Shown: positions 56,974 through 64,000 of the stretch, in pieces
Numbering within the stretch: the first letter of the stretch is position 1
Layout: every line of letters starts with the position of its first letter
DNA from: Pseudonocardia sp. T1-2H
GTDB taxonomy: Bacteria > Actinomycetota > Actinomycetes > Mycobacteriales > Pseudonocardiaceae
Direction of reading: 5' to 3'
DNA: 64,000 nt
Assembly: GCF_038039215.1 (NCBI RefSeq)
Contig: NZ_JBBPCL010000001.1
Coordinates: 3,534,001-3,598,000 of the forward strand
Position numbers and translations under genes: made by a program
The notes under the pieces: model-generated
Told to the model about the DNA's origin: nothing
The model's database searches: none
Seen by the model: only the letters and a program-made list of their open reading frames with translations

Positions 56974-58971
56974 CTACTCCGGGTCCGCGACCGCTCCGGC
57001 GAACTGGGCGTCGTACAGGGCGTGGTACGCCCCCCGCGCGGCCAGCAGCTCCTCGTGCGTGCCCTGCTCCACGATCCGCCCGGACTCCATGACCAGGATC
57101 AGGTCCGCGTCCCGGATCGTGGAGAGCCGGTGGGCGATCACGAAGCTGGTGCGGTCCGTGCGCAGGGCGGCCATCGCCCGCTGCACCAGCACCTCGGTGC
57201 GGGTGTCGACGGAGCTGGTGGCCTCGTCGAGGATCAGCAGCGACGGATCGGCGAGGAACGCCCGCGCGATCGTGATCAGCTGCTTCTCCCCCGCGCTGAC
57301 GTTGCTGCCCTCCTCGTCGATCACGGTGTCGTAGCCGTCCGGGAGGCTGCGGACGAACCGGTCCACGTACGTCGCCTTCGCCGCGGCGAGGAGCTGCTCC
57401 TCGGTGGCGTCCGGGTTGCCGTAGGCGATGTTGTCCCGGATGGTGCCGCCGAAGAGCCAGGTGTCCTGCAGGACCATCCCGATGCCGGAGCGCAGGTCCC
57501 GCCGGGTCATGGCCGCGATGTCCACGCCGTCGAGGGTGATCCGGCCGGAGTCCAGCTCGTAGAACCGCAGGATCAGGTTGACCAGGGTGGTCTTGCCGGC
57601 CCCCGTCGGGCCGACGATGGCGACGGTCTGGCCCGGCTCCGCGACGAGCGACAGGTCGTCGATCAGCGAGGTGTCCGGCAGGTACCGGAACGAGACGTGC
57701 TCGAACGCCACCCGCCCGCGGCGCTCGGTCCGCACCTGCGGTGCGGCCGGATCCGGGCGCTGCTCCTCGGCGTCCAGCAGCTCGAACACCCGCTCCGCGG
57801 ACGCGACGCCGGACTGCAGCAGGTTCGCCATCGACGCCGCCTGGGTCAGCGGCTGGGTGAACTGGCGCGAGTACTGGATGAACGCCTGGACGTCGCCCAG
57901 GCTCATCGAGCCCGACGCCACCCGCAGCCCGCCGATCACCGCGACCAGCACGTAGTTCAGGTTCCCGATGAACATCATCGACGGCATGATCGTCCCGGAG
58001 ATGAACTGGGCGCGGAAGCTCGCCTCGAACAGCTTCTCGTTCTTCTCCGTGAAGCTCTGCTCCACCTCCGAGCGCCGGCCGAACACCCGCACCAGCTCGT
58101 GCCCGGTGAAGGCCTCCTCGATGTGCCCGTTCAGCGCGCCGGTGTTGCGCCACTGCGCCACGAACTGCTTCTGCGAGCGCTTCGCGATGGCCCGGGTCAG
58201 CCCCACCGACACCGGGATCGTGATCAGGGCGATCAGCGACAGCAACGGCGAGACCACGAACATCATCGCCAGCACGCCGACGACCGTGAGCACGGACGTG
58301 AGCAGCTGGCTCATCGTCTGCTGCAGGCTCTGTGAGACGTTGTCGATGTCGTTGGTGACGCGGCTGAGCACCTCGCCGCGCTGCTGGCCGTCGAAGTAGC
58401 GCAGCGGCAGCCGGTTGATCTTGTCCTCGACGTCCCGGCGCATCGTGAAGATCGTCCGCTGCACGATGCCGTTGAGCAGGTAGCCCTGCAGGTAGCCGAA
58501 CACCGCGGCGCCGAGGTAGATCGCCATCACGCCGAGCAGCACCAGGCCGAGGGCGCGGAAGTCGATCCCCACCCCCGGGACCACGTGCTGCGCCTCGATC
58601 ACGTTGGCGACGGTCTCGTTGCCGGATGCCCGCGCCCCGGCGGCGGCCTGCTCCGCGGTGAGCCCGGCCGGGAGCTGCCGGCCGATGACGCCGGCGAAGA
58701 TCAGGTCCGTCGCCCGGCCGAGGATCTTCGGGCCGACCACGTTGAGCGCCACGCTGACGACGCCGAGGACGATCACGAGGAGCACGCCGAGCCGCTCCGG
58801 CGCGAGCCGGCCGGCGAGCCGCTTCGCCGAGGGACCGAAGGTCGACGCCTTCTCCGCCGGCTGCCCGGCGCCGGCCCACGGCGGTCCCCCGCCGCGGCGG
58901 GCGTTCGCCATGCCGCGGGCGGCCTGGACGGTGTCCGCGTCCTGCCGGGGCTTTCCGGTGGCGGTGCTCAC
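56974..58971 (-). CDS. ABC exporter subunit (membrane + ATPase), canonical ATPase site
   Basis: 665 residues. A long cytoplasmic N-terminus (about 60 residues) precedes six membrane helices with PLRYFDGQQRGEVLSRVTND, the intracellular coupling motif. The ATPase domain has Walker A VGPTGAGKTTLVNLI, signature NVSAGEKQL (degenerate), Walker B LLILDEATSSVD with the catalytic Glu, and IAHRLSTIRDAD. GTG 58971 overlaps its partner's stop (GTGA). This is the active half of a TM287/288- or LmrCD-like heterodimer that expels drugs or lipids. The extracytoplasmic insert after the second helix (ASGNETVANVIEAQHVVPGV) is unusually long. Confidence 0.93.
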   Translation of the reverse strand: MSTATGKPRQDADTVQAARGMANARRGGGPPWAGAGQPAEKASTFGPSAKRLAGRLAPERLGVLLVIVLGVVSVALNVVGPKILGRATDLIFAGVIGRQLPAGLTAEQAAAGARASGNETVANVIEAQHVVPGVGIDFRALGLVLLGVMAIYLGAAVFGYLQGYLLNGIVQRTIFTMRRDVEDKINRLPLRYFDGQQRGEVLSRVTNDIDNVSQSLQQTMSQLLTSVLTVVGVLAMMFVVSPLLSLIALITIPVSVGLTRAIAKRSQKQFVAQWRNTGALNGHIEEAFTGHELVRVFGRRSEVEQSFTEKNEKLFEASFRAQFISGTIMPSMMFIGNLNYVLVAVIGGLRVASGSMSLGDVQAFIQYSRQFTQPLTQAASMANLLQSGVASAERVFELLDAEEQRPDPAAPQVRTERRGRVAFEHVSFRYLPDTSLIDDLSLVAEPGQTVAIVGPTGAGKTTLVNLILRFYELDSGRITLDGVDIAAMTRRDLRSGIGMVLQDTWLFGGTIRDNIAYGNPDATEEQLLAAAKATYVDRFVRSLPDGYDTVIDEEGSNVSAGEKQLITIARAFLADPSLLILDEATSSVDTRTEVLVQRAMAALRTDRTSFVIAHRLSTIRDADLILVMESGRIVEQGTHEELLAARGAYHALYDAQFAGAVADPE

Positions 58972-60701
58972 GCGGCGGCCTCCGCACCGAGCTGGGACTC
59001 GACGATCTCGACGTAGGTCGGGCAGGTCTCGAGCAGCTGCTCGTGCCGCCCGATGCCGACGACCGCCCCGTCGTCGAGCACGACGATCTGGTCCGCGTCC
59101 CGGATGGTCGACACCCGCTGGGCGACGATCACCACCGTCGCGTCCGCGGTGACCGGCCGCAGCGCCGCCCGGAGCCGGGCGTCCGTGGTCAGGTCGAGCG
59201 CGGAGAACGAGTCGTCGAACAGGTAGATCTCGGGGTCGCGGACCAGGGCCCGAGCGATGGCCAGGCGCTGCCGCTGACCGCCCGAGACGTTCGTGCCGCC
59301 CTGGGAGATCGGCGAGTCGAGGCCTTGCTCCCTGGCGCGCACGAACTCCTCGCCCTGGGCGATCCGCAGCGCGGCCCACAGCTCGTCGTCGGTCGCGTCC
59401 GGGTTGCCGTAGCGCAGGTTGCTCGCGACGGTCCCGGAGAACAGGTAGGGCCGCTGCGGGACGAGGCCGATCCGCCGCCAGAGCTCCTCGGGTTCGAGCT
59501 CCCGGACGTCGACGCCGTCGACGGAGACGGAGCCGCCGGTGGCGTCGAACAGCCGGGGCACCATCGAGACCAGCGTGGTCTTGCCCGCTCCGGTGCTGCC
59601 GATGATCGCCGTGGTCTGCCCGGGCAGTGCCGTGAGGCTGACGTCGCGCAGGACGGGTGCGGCCGCGCCGGGGTACCGGAAGGTGGCGTGGTCGAAGACG
59701 AGCCGGCCCTCCCGGCTGCGTGGCGTGACGGGGGCGGACGGCGGCGACACGGACGACTCGGTGTCCAGGACCTCGGCGATCCGCTCCGCGCAGACCGCGG
59801 CGCGCGGGATCATGATCGCCATGAAGGTCGCCATCATGACCGCCATCAGGATCTGCAGCAGGTAGGCCAGGAACGCGGTGAGGGCCCCGATCTGCATCTG
59901 GCCCGCCTCGATGCGCGCCGCGCCGAACCACAGCACGGCCACACTGGACGCATTGAGCACGAGCATGACGATCGGGAAGATCAGCGCCTGCAGCCGCCCG
60001 GCGGCCGTCGCGACCTCGGTGACCTCGGTGTTCGCGACGCCGAAGCGCGCGGTCTCGACGGGCTCCCGGACGAAGGCGCGGACCACCCGGATCCCGGTGA
60101 TCTGCTCGCGCAGGATCCGGTTCACCGCGTCGATCCGGACCTGCATGAGCCGGAACTTCGGGACCATCCGTGCGATCACCAGGCCGATCGCGATCGCCAG
60201 CACCGGCACGCTCACCGCCACCAGCCAGGACAGCCCGATGTCCTCCTGCAGCGCCATGATCACGCCGCCGACGCACATGATCGGCGCGGCGACGAGCATC
60301 GTGGCGGACATCAGCACGAGCATCTGGACCTGCTGGACGTCGTTCGTGGTGCGGGTGATCAGCGACGGCGCGCCGAACCGGTTGACCTCACGCGCGGAGA
60401 ACTCGCCGACCCGGTGGAACACCGCGGCCCGGACGTCCCGGCCGAAGCCCATGCCCGTCCGGGAGCCGAAGTAGACGGCGACGATCGAGCAGAGGATCTG
60501 CACGAGCGTCACCAGCAGCATCCAGCCGCCGGTGCTCAGGATGTAACCGGTGTCCCCCTTGGCGATGCCCTGGTCGATGATGTCGGCGTTGAGGCTGGGC
60601 AGGTAGAGCGCGGCCATCGTCCCCACCAGCTGCAGGGCGACGACCGCCAGCAACGCTCGGGAGTAGGGCCGCAGGTACTCCCGCAGCAGGCGGATCAGCA
60701 T
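58968..60701 (-). CDS. ABC exporter subunit (membrane + ATPase), degenerate ATPase site
   Basis: 577 residues: six membrane helices (MLIRLLREYLRPYSRALLAV first), then the ATPase domain with Walker A IGSTGAGKTTLVSMV, intact signature NVSGGQRQRLAIARAL, and Walker B IYLFDDSFSALD, where Asp replaces the catalytic Glu. The latter is typical of the non-hydrolysing site in heterodimeric exporters; the intact signature completes the partner's active site. It overlaps the TetR remnant upstream by seven bases (ATGCTGA) and its partner downstream by four, so all three form one operon. Confidence 0.93.
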   Translation of the reverse strand: MLIRLLREYLRPYSRALLAVVALQLVGTMAALYLPSLNADIIDQGIAKGDTGYILSTGGWMLLVTLVQILCSIVAVYFGSRTGMGFGRDVRAAVFHRVGEFSAREVNRFGAPSLITRTTNDVQQVQMLVLMSATMLVAAPIMCVGGVIMALQEDIGLSWLVAVSVPVLAIAIGLVIARMVPKFRLMQVRIDAVNRILREQITGIRVVRAFVREPVETARFGVANTEVTEVATAAGRLQALIFPIVMLVLNASSVAVLWFGAARIEAGQMQIGALTAFLAYLLQILMAVMMATFMAIMIPRAAVCAERIAEVLDTESSVSPPSAPVTPRSREGRLVFDHATFRYPGAAAPVLRDVSLTALPGQTTAIIGSTGAGKTTLVSMVPRLFDATGGSVSVDGVDVRELEPEELWRRIGLVPQRPYLFSGTVASNLRYGNPDATDDELWAALRIAQGEEFVRAREQGLDSPISQGGTNVSGGQRQRLAIARALVRDPEIYLFDDSFSALDLTTDARLRAALRPVTADATVVIVAQRVSTIRDADQIVVLDDGAVVGIGRHEQLLETCPTYVEIVESQLGAEAAA

Positions 60702-61075
60702 GGGTGGACCTCGGTCGCGGTGTCGTCGGGGCGGTGACTGGGTTCGGGGGTGTCCGGTCCCACGAGGTCGACGACGGCGGCGCGGAACCGGTCGTTGAGC
60801 GCGGCCGGCGACGGGCGCCCGCACCCGGGGTGGTGCTCGTCCTCCGGGGGCGGGCCGTGGATGCCCATCGCGTGGAGCAGCCCCATCACGCCGCGCAACC
60901 GGGCGGCGAGGATCTCCACCGCGGCCTCGAGCCGCTCCCGGAGCGGGAGGGACCGGTCGATCCGTCGATCGCGCGCAGCGTGCTCGCGCGCCGCTCCTCC
61001 GGCGCCGTCCGGCCCGCGCGCTGCCTCCCGGTTGCCGCCGTCACGCGACGGGACGCTAGATGAGTGCGCGCTCAT
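60695..61075 (-). pseudogene. TetR-family regulator lacking its DNA-binding domain (in-frame deletion)
   Basis: 126 residues. The C-terminal part (PLRERLEAAVEILAARLRGV, then LLHAMGIHGPPPEDEH and RFRAAVVDLVGPDTPE) is the ligand-binding half of a TetR regulator of the type found beside ABC exporters. The first 35 residues (MSAHSSSVPSRDGGNREAAR onward) look like the usual disordered lead. The 45-50-residue helix-turn-helix that should follow is absent, and the frame remains open. It cannot bind DNA as a TetR repressor. An 18-bp palindrome still covers its start codon. Loss of repression would leave the exporter on, unless another regulator uses the site. Confidence 0.75.
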
Positions 61076-61076
61076 C
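61059..61076. promoter_or_regulatory. 18-bp palindrome over the TetR-remnant start (operator)
   Basis: GATGAGTGCGCGCTCATC is palindromic at 16 of 18 positions and spans the ATG at 61075. TetR autorepressors commonly bind such sites. It appears intact although the regulator downstream has lost its DNA-binding region. Confidence 0.6.
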
Positions 61077-61185
61077 AACAAACGATTTCCGCGCAGGGCG
61101 AATCCACACCGGACGTACCGGACGGCCCAGGGGCCGTCCCCCGTGTCGTGTCCACGGTGGAACGGCCCCTGTGCGGCCTCTCCGG

Positions 61186-62799
61186 TCAGCGCGTGAGCGT
61201 CAGCCCCTCGTACCCCCGCTCCGCGACCGCGTCGCAGGCGGCGAAGTAGTTGTTCGCCCCGCCGAACCACACGTTCACCACCGGCTTCTTCCCCGGGATG
61301 TTCGCGCCGGTGAACCAGGAGTGGACCTTCGCCCCCTGGGTCAGCAAGGTCCCGCTGACGACCTCCTGCACCTGCCGGTCCCAGTCCGCCTCGGCCTCGG
61401 CGGTCGCCTCGACGACCTCGACCCCGCTCTTGCGGGCGTGATCGAGGGCGTTGCCGATCCACTCGACGTTCTTCTCGATGCAGACCGGGATGTTGGCGAA
61501 CGGGCTGCCCGGGCCGCTGATCGTGAACAGGTTGGGGAAGTCGTGGACCGTGAGTCCGAGGTAGGTCGACGGGCCGTCCGCCCACTTCTCCTTGAGCGTG
61601 AGCCCGTCCCGGCCACGGATGTCGATGCTGGTCAGCGCCCCGGTGACCGCGTCGAAGCCGGTGGCCAGGATGAGCACGTCGAACTCGTAGGTGGCGTCCG
61701 CGGTGCGCAGCCCGGTCGGGGTGATCTCCTGGATCGGTGCCTTGCTGATGTCCACGAGCGACACCGTGTCCCGGTTGTAGGCCTCGTAGTAGTCGTGCCC
61801 GGCCGGAGGCCGCTTGCCCGCGTACGGGTAGCCCCGCGGCGAGAGCAGCTCGGCGGTCTCCGGGTCGTGCACGATCCCCCGGATCTTGGAGCGGATGAAC
61901 TCCGCTGCGGACTCGTTGGCCGCCTCGTCGAGGATGATGTCGTCGAAGGTCTCGAAGAGGAACCGGAAGCCGCCCGAGGCCCAGCCCTCCTCGTAGATCC
62001 GCTGCCGCTCCTCCTCGCTGAACTCCGCGGTCGGGCCGTGGCCCGGGTCGAAGGGCATGGCGAAGGAGTGGTTGCGGGCCTTGGCGAGGATCTCGTAGTG
62101 CCGGGCCTTGAGGTCCGCGATCTCGTCCGGCTCCATCGGCCGGTTCTGCGCCGGGACCACGTAGTTCGGTGTGCGCTGGAAGACCGTGAGCTGCGCGGCC
62201 TGCTCCGCGATGATCGGGATCGCCTGCACGCCGGTGGCACCGGTCCCGATGATCCCGACCCGCTTGCCGGTGAGATCGACGCCCTCGGCGGGCCACCGGC
62301 ACGTCAGGTAGGTGTCGCCGGCGAAGGAGTCCAGCCCCCGGAAGTCCGGGATGTGCGGGGCGGTGAGCAGGCCCAGGCCGGTGATCACGAACCGCGAGCG
62401 GACCCGCTCACCGGTGTCGGTGGCCACCTCCCAGGTGTTCGAGGACTCGTCGAACGTCGCCGAGGTGACCCGGGTGCCGAAGCGGATGTCCTTGCGGAGG
62501 TCGAACTTGTCCGCGACGAAGTCCAGGTAGCGCAGCATCTCCGGCTGTCCGGGGTAGCGCTCGGACCAGCTCCACTCCTCGACCAGCTCCTTGCTGAAGG
62601 AGAGGCAGTAGTAGTAGCACTCGCTGTCCGTGCGGGCGCCGGGGTAGCGGTTCCAGTACCAGGTGCCGCCGACGCCGTCACCGGCCTCGTAGACGCGCGC
62701 GTCGAACCCGGACTCGCGGACGCGGTGGAGCATGGCCAGGCCGGCGAACCCGGCGCCGATCACGACGACGTCGAGGTCGGTCTGCACAGCTGTGGACAT
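61186..62799 (-). CDS. Flavin-containing Baeyer-Villiger-type monooxygenase
   Basis: 537-residue class B flavoprotein monooxygenase. FAD fold DVVVIGAGFAGLAMLHRVRE, then GGTWYWNRYPGARTDSECYY, the ATG motif region GFDAVTGALTSIDIRG, and the NADPH fold VGIIGTGATGVQAIPIIAEQ are all typical of BVMOs such as phenylacetone or acetone monooxygenase. The fingerprint FxGxxxHxxxWP reads FAGDTYLTCRWP here, so the mechanistically important His is Leu. It turns ketones into esters, which the esterase encoded 26 bases upstream would cleave. Ribosome site AGAGGACACC before ATG 62799. Confidence 0.92.
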   Translation of the reverse strand: MSTAVQTDLDVVVIGAGFAGLAMLHRVRESGFDARVYEAGDGVGGTWYWNRYPGARTDSECYYYCLSFSKELVEEWSWSERYPGQPEMLRYLDFVADKFDLRKDIRFGTRVTSATFDESSNTWEVATDTGERVRSRFVITGLGLLTAPHIPDFRGLDSFAGDTYLTCRWPAEGVDLTGKRVGIIGTGATGVQAIPIIAEQAAQLTVFQRTPNYVVPAQNRPMEPDEIADLKARHYEILAKARNHSFAMPFDPGHGPTAEFSEEERQRIYEEGWASGGFRFLFETFDDIILDEAANESAAEFIRSKIRGIVHDPETAELLSPRGYPYAGKRPPAGHDYYEAYNRDTVSLVDISKAPIQEITPTGLRTADATYEFDVLILATGFDAVTGALTSIDIRGRDGLTLKEKWADGPSTYLGLTVHDFPNLFTISGPGSPFANIPVCIEKNVEWIGNALDHARKSGVEVVEATAEAEADWDRQVQEVVSGTLLTQGAKVHSWFTGANIPGKKPVVNVWFGGANNYFAACDAVAERGYEGLTLTR

Positions 62800-62825
62800 C
62801 GGTGTCCTCTCTGGAGGTGACGGGG

Positions 62826-63737
62826 TCAGGAAAGGCCGAGACGCGGGCGGACCCAGGCCGCCATCGCGGCGATCGTCGCGTCGGCCTCGGGCGCGCGGCC
62901 CGCGGAGAACGTGTAGACGTGCTGCATCTCGGGGACGATCTCGAGCGTCGCGTCCACCCCGGCGGTGCGGGCCTTCTCGTGGAAGCGCTCGGCGTTGTCC
63001 TGCAGGGTCTCGTGGCCGCCCGCGCAGGCGTACATGGGCGGCAGCCCGGTCGGGTCCGCGTAGAGCGGGTTGGCGTGCGGATGGGTCGGGTCGCCGCTCT
63101 CGCCCAGGAACATGCCCGCCATGCCCTCGAGGATCGGCCGGCTGACCAGGGCATCGGTGTGGGCGTTGCTCTCCAGGGTCTTGCCGAGGTGCTCCATGTC
63201 CAGCCAAGGGGACATCGGCAGGATCGCGGCCGGGAGCGGGTCGCCGTCGTCGCGGAGCTTGAGGACGGTGCTGATCGCGAGGTTGCCGCCGGCCGAGTCG
63301 CCGGTCGTCACGATGTGGCCGGGCTCGATGCCCTGGCCCAGCAGCCAGCGGTAGGCCGTGACGGCGTCCTCCAGCTGGGCCGGGAAGGGGTGCTCCGGGG
63401 CCAGCCGGTAGTCGAGCACCAGGGCGCGGGCGCCGACGGCCTTCGCCAGGTGCCCGGCCAGCTTGCGGTGCGTCGCGATCGAGCCGACGACGAAGCCGCC
63501 GCCGTGGGTGAACAGCAGCACCCGGTCGGCGGCCGCCTCCAGCGGGATGCACCAGAGGGCGGGGACGCCGCCGGCGTCGACCTCCTCGTACGTCACCCCG
63601 GTCGGCTCGGCCGTCGGCCGGTGCCACTCCTCGAAGAGATCCCGGAGGGTGGCCACGTCCATGTCGGGCGCGGCCGCCATGCGGTCGGCCCAGCTCTGAT
63701 AGATCGTCCGCAGCTCGTCGGACCCGGTGCTCGCCAT
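62826..63737 (-). CDS. Esterase/lipase of the hormone-sensitive lipase family
   Basis: 303-residue alpha/beta-hydrolase. Oxyanion hole LLFTHGGGFVVGSIATHRKL, nucleophile VTTGDSAGGNLAIS, acid in CAGGHETLQDNAERF and His in VPEMQHVYTFSAG are all present. It is the first gene of an operon with the BVMO, an order known from ketone-degradation loci such as acetone utilisation (acmA/acmB) in Gordonia. It would hydrolyse the ester made by the BVMO to acid plus alcohol. ATG 63737 was chosen; longer in-frame starts lie inside the operator region. Confidence 0.92.
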   Translation of the reverse strand: MASTGSDELRTIYQSWADRMAAAPDMDVATLRDLFEEWHRPTAEPTGVTYEEVDAGGVPALWCIPLEAAADRVLLFTHGGGFVVGSIATHRKLAGHLAKAVGARALVLDYRLAPEHPFPAQLEDAVTAYRWLLGQGIEPGHIVTTGDSAGGNLAISTVLKLRDDGDPLPAAILPMSPWLDMEHLGKTLESNAHTDALVSRPILEGMAGMFLGESGDPTHPHANPLYADPTGLPPMYACAGGHETLQDNAERFHEKARTAGVDATLEIVPEMQHVYTFSAGRAPEADATIAAMAAWVRPRLGLS

Positions 63738-63769
63738 GGGCGGAAGGATGGGTGCGGGGACCAGCGGAA

Positions 63770-63828
63770 ACTGTCCGACAACGCAACACCACACGAACGA
63801 CGTCAGGTCTGTAGCGTTCTGGGACAGT
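63770..63828. promoter_or_regulatory. Inverted repeat in the esterase-BVMO/regulator divergent region
   Basis: ACTGTCCGACAACGCA (63770-63785) and AGCGTTCTGGGACAGT (63813-63828) are inverted copies matching at 13 of 16 positions, with centres 43 bp apart (about four helical turns). The repeat starts 33 bases upstream of the esterase ATG and fits paired binding sites for the AcoR-like regulator encoded on the other side. Confidence 0.6.
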
Positions 63829-63892
63829 GAGACACCGGTCACGGTGATTCACTCGGTCCTCGGGGCTCGCAGCGACGCGGGGGTGGTACCGG

Positions 63893-64000
63893 ATGACGGT
63901 CGGCGAACGCGAGGGCGCGCTGCGGAACGCGCGTGAGACCTTCCTGTCCGAGGACGGCCGCACCGATCCGACGCTGCGGCCCGAGATCGTCTCCTCCTGG
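63893..64000 (+). CDS. AcoR-like GAF/Fis-type transcriptional regulator (N-terminus only)
   Basis: 36 residues before the window ends: MTVGEREGALRNARETFLSE, then RTDPTLRPEIVSSW. The LRPEI(V)xSW motif marks the N-terminus of AcoR/MimR/BmoR-like activators (GAF, often AAA+, Fis-type helix-turn-helix), which activate alcohol and ketone oxidation operons. It is divergent from the esterase-BVMO operon, as expected for its activator. The rest of the gene lies outside, so domain content is unproven. ATG 63893 has no strong ribosome site. Confidence 0.6.
   Translation, partial: MTVGEREGALRNARETFLSEDGRTDPTLRPEIVSSW

Noticed and set aside
63738..63842. Longer esterase start including residues upstream of ATG 63737
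   Set aside because: It would read through the inverted-repeat operator and adds no conserved sequence.
1..64000. tRNA, rRNA, riboswitch or transposase genes
   Set aside because: None were recognised on either strand; weak hairpins seen during the scan were all intergenic terminators.

Overview
The window is very GC-rich (roughly three quarters G+C by eye), with GTG starts, ATGA/GTGA gene overlaps and many convergent overlaps. The gene families point to an actinomycete of the Pseudonocardiaceae type, probably Pseudonocardia or a close relative: NDMA-dependent alcohol dehydrogenase, LLM flavin oxidoreductases, the DUF3618/holin-X stress cassette, NHEJ Ku plus LigD, a SigB/SigF-type sigma factor, and LytTR control of acetate-type symporters. 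The taxon is inferred from gene content and was not tested. I saw no tRNA, rRNA, CRISPR array, insertion sequence or prophage.

Left part. 1-7.7 kb is a glycan locus with three heptosyltransferase-type GT9 enzymes, three GT4 enzymes and the heptose-bisphosphate phosphatase GmhB. 7.6-10.3 kb holds a gutted SDR and a stress-type membrane cassette (coiled-coil protein, holin-X, DUF3618) behind a good SigB-like promoter. 10.3-18.6 kb holds a hydrolase, LigD, a trehalose-synthase remnant, an LLM oxidoreductase, a cation/proton antiporter, a CrtU-like carotenoid enzyme and membrane proteins. 18.6-24.1 kb holds a STAS protein, a CDP-alcohol phosphatidyltransferase, a carotenoid set (CrtI/CrtD-like, CruG-like GT2, CruF) and a second DUF3618 protein. 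24-29.8 kb holds a phospholipase D-like protein, an EEP phosphodiesterase and an ankyrin/catalase pair.

Right part. 30-38 kb holds a zinc alcohol dehydrogenase, a decayed P450, a DUF2071 protein, an SDR, Ku and a WcbI-like protein. 37.5-41.8 kb holds a HAD phosphatase/pyruvate oxidase pair, a split MTHFR and a broken LLM gene. 41.9-44 kb holds a ferredoxin-reductase-like flavoprotein and the stress sigma factor. 44-50.4 kb is an organic-acid transport block: DUF485-ActP, and a five-gene operon of histidine kinase, 51-residue repeat peptide, LytTR regulator, small membrane protein and sodium/solute symporter. 50.4-57 kb holds an SRPBCC protein, an intact P450, an alcohol dehydrogenase, an amino-acid permease, an HxlR regulator and an acyl-CoA dehydrogenase. 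57-61 kb is a heterodimeric ABC exporter behind a TetR gene that has lost its DNA-binding domain. 61.2-64 kb is a Baeyer-Villiger monooxygenase/esterase pair with an AcoR-like regulator starting at the window edge.

Most notable. (1) A 51-residue peptide made of 13-residue repeats is encoded exactly between histidine kinase and LytTR regulator and overlaps both by four bases. (2) Three perfect CCGTTCGTC boxes, the AlgR/LytTR consensus, lie upstream of DUF485-actP and link that operon to the nearby LytTR regulator. (3) Three unrelated genes are frameshifted at the same heptamer TCCCCCG, each repaired by one extra C. (4) Five genes have lost internal segments, an unusual density of deletion-type decay.
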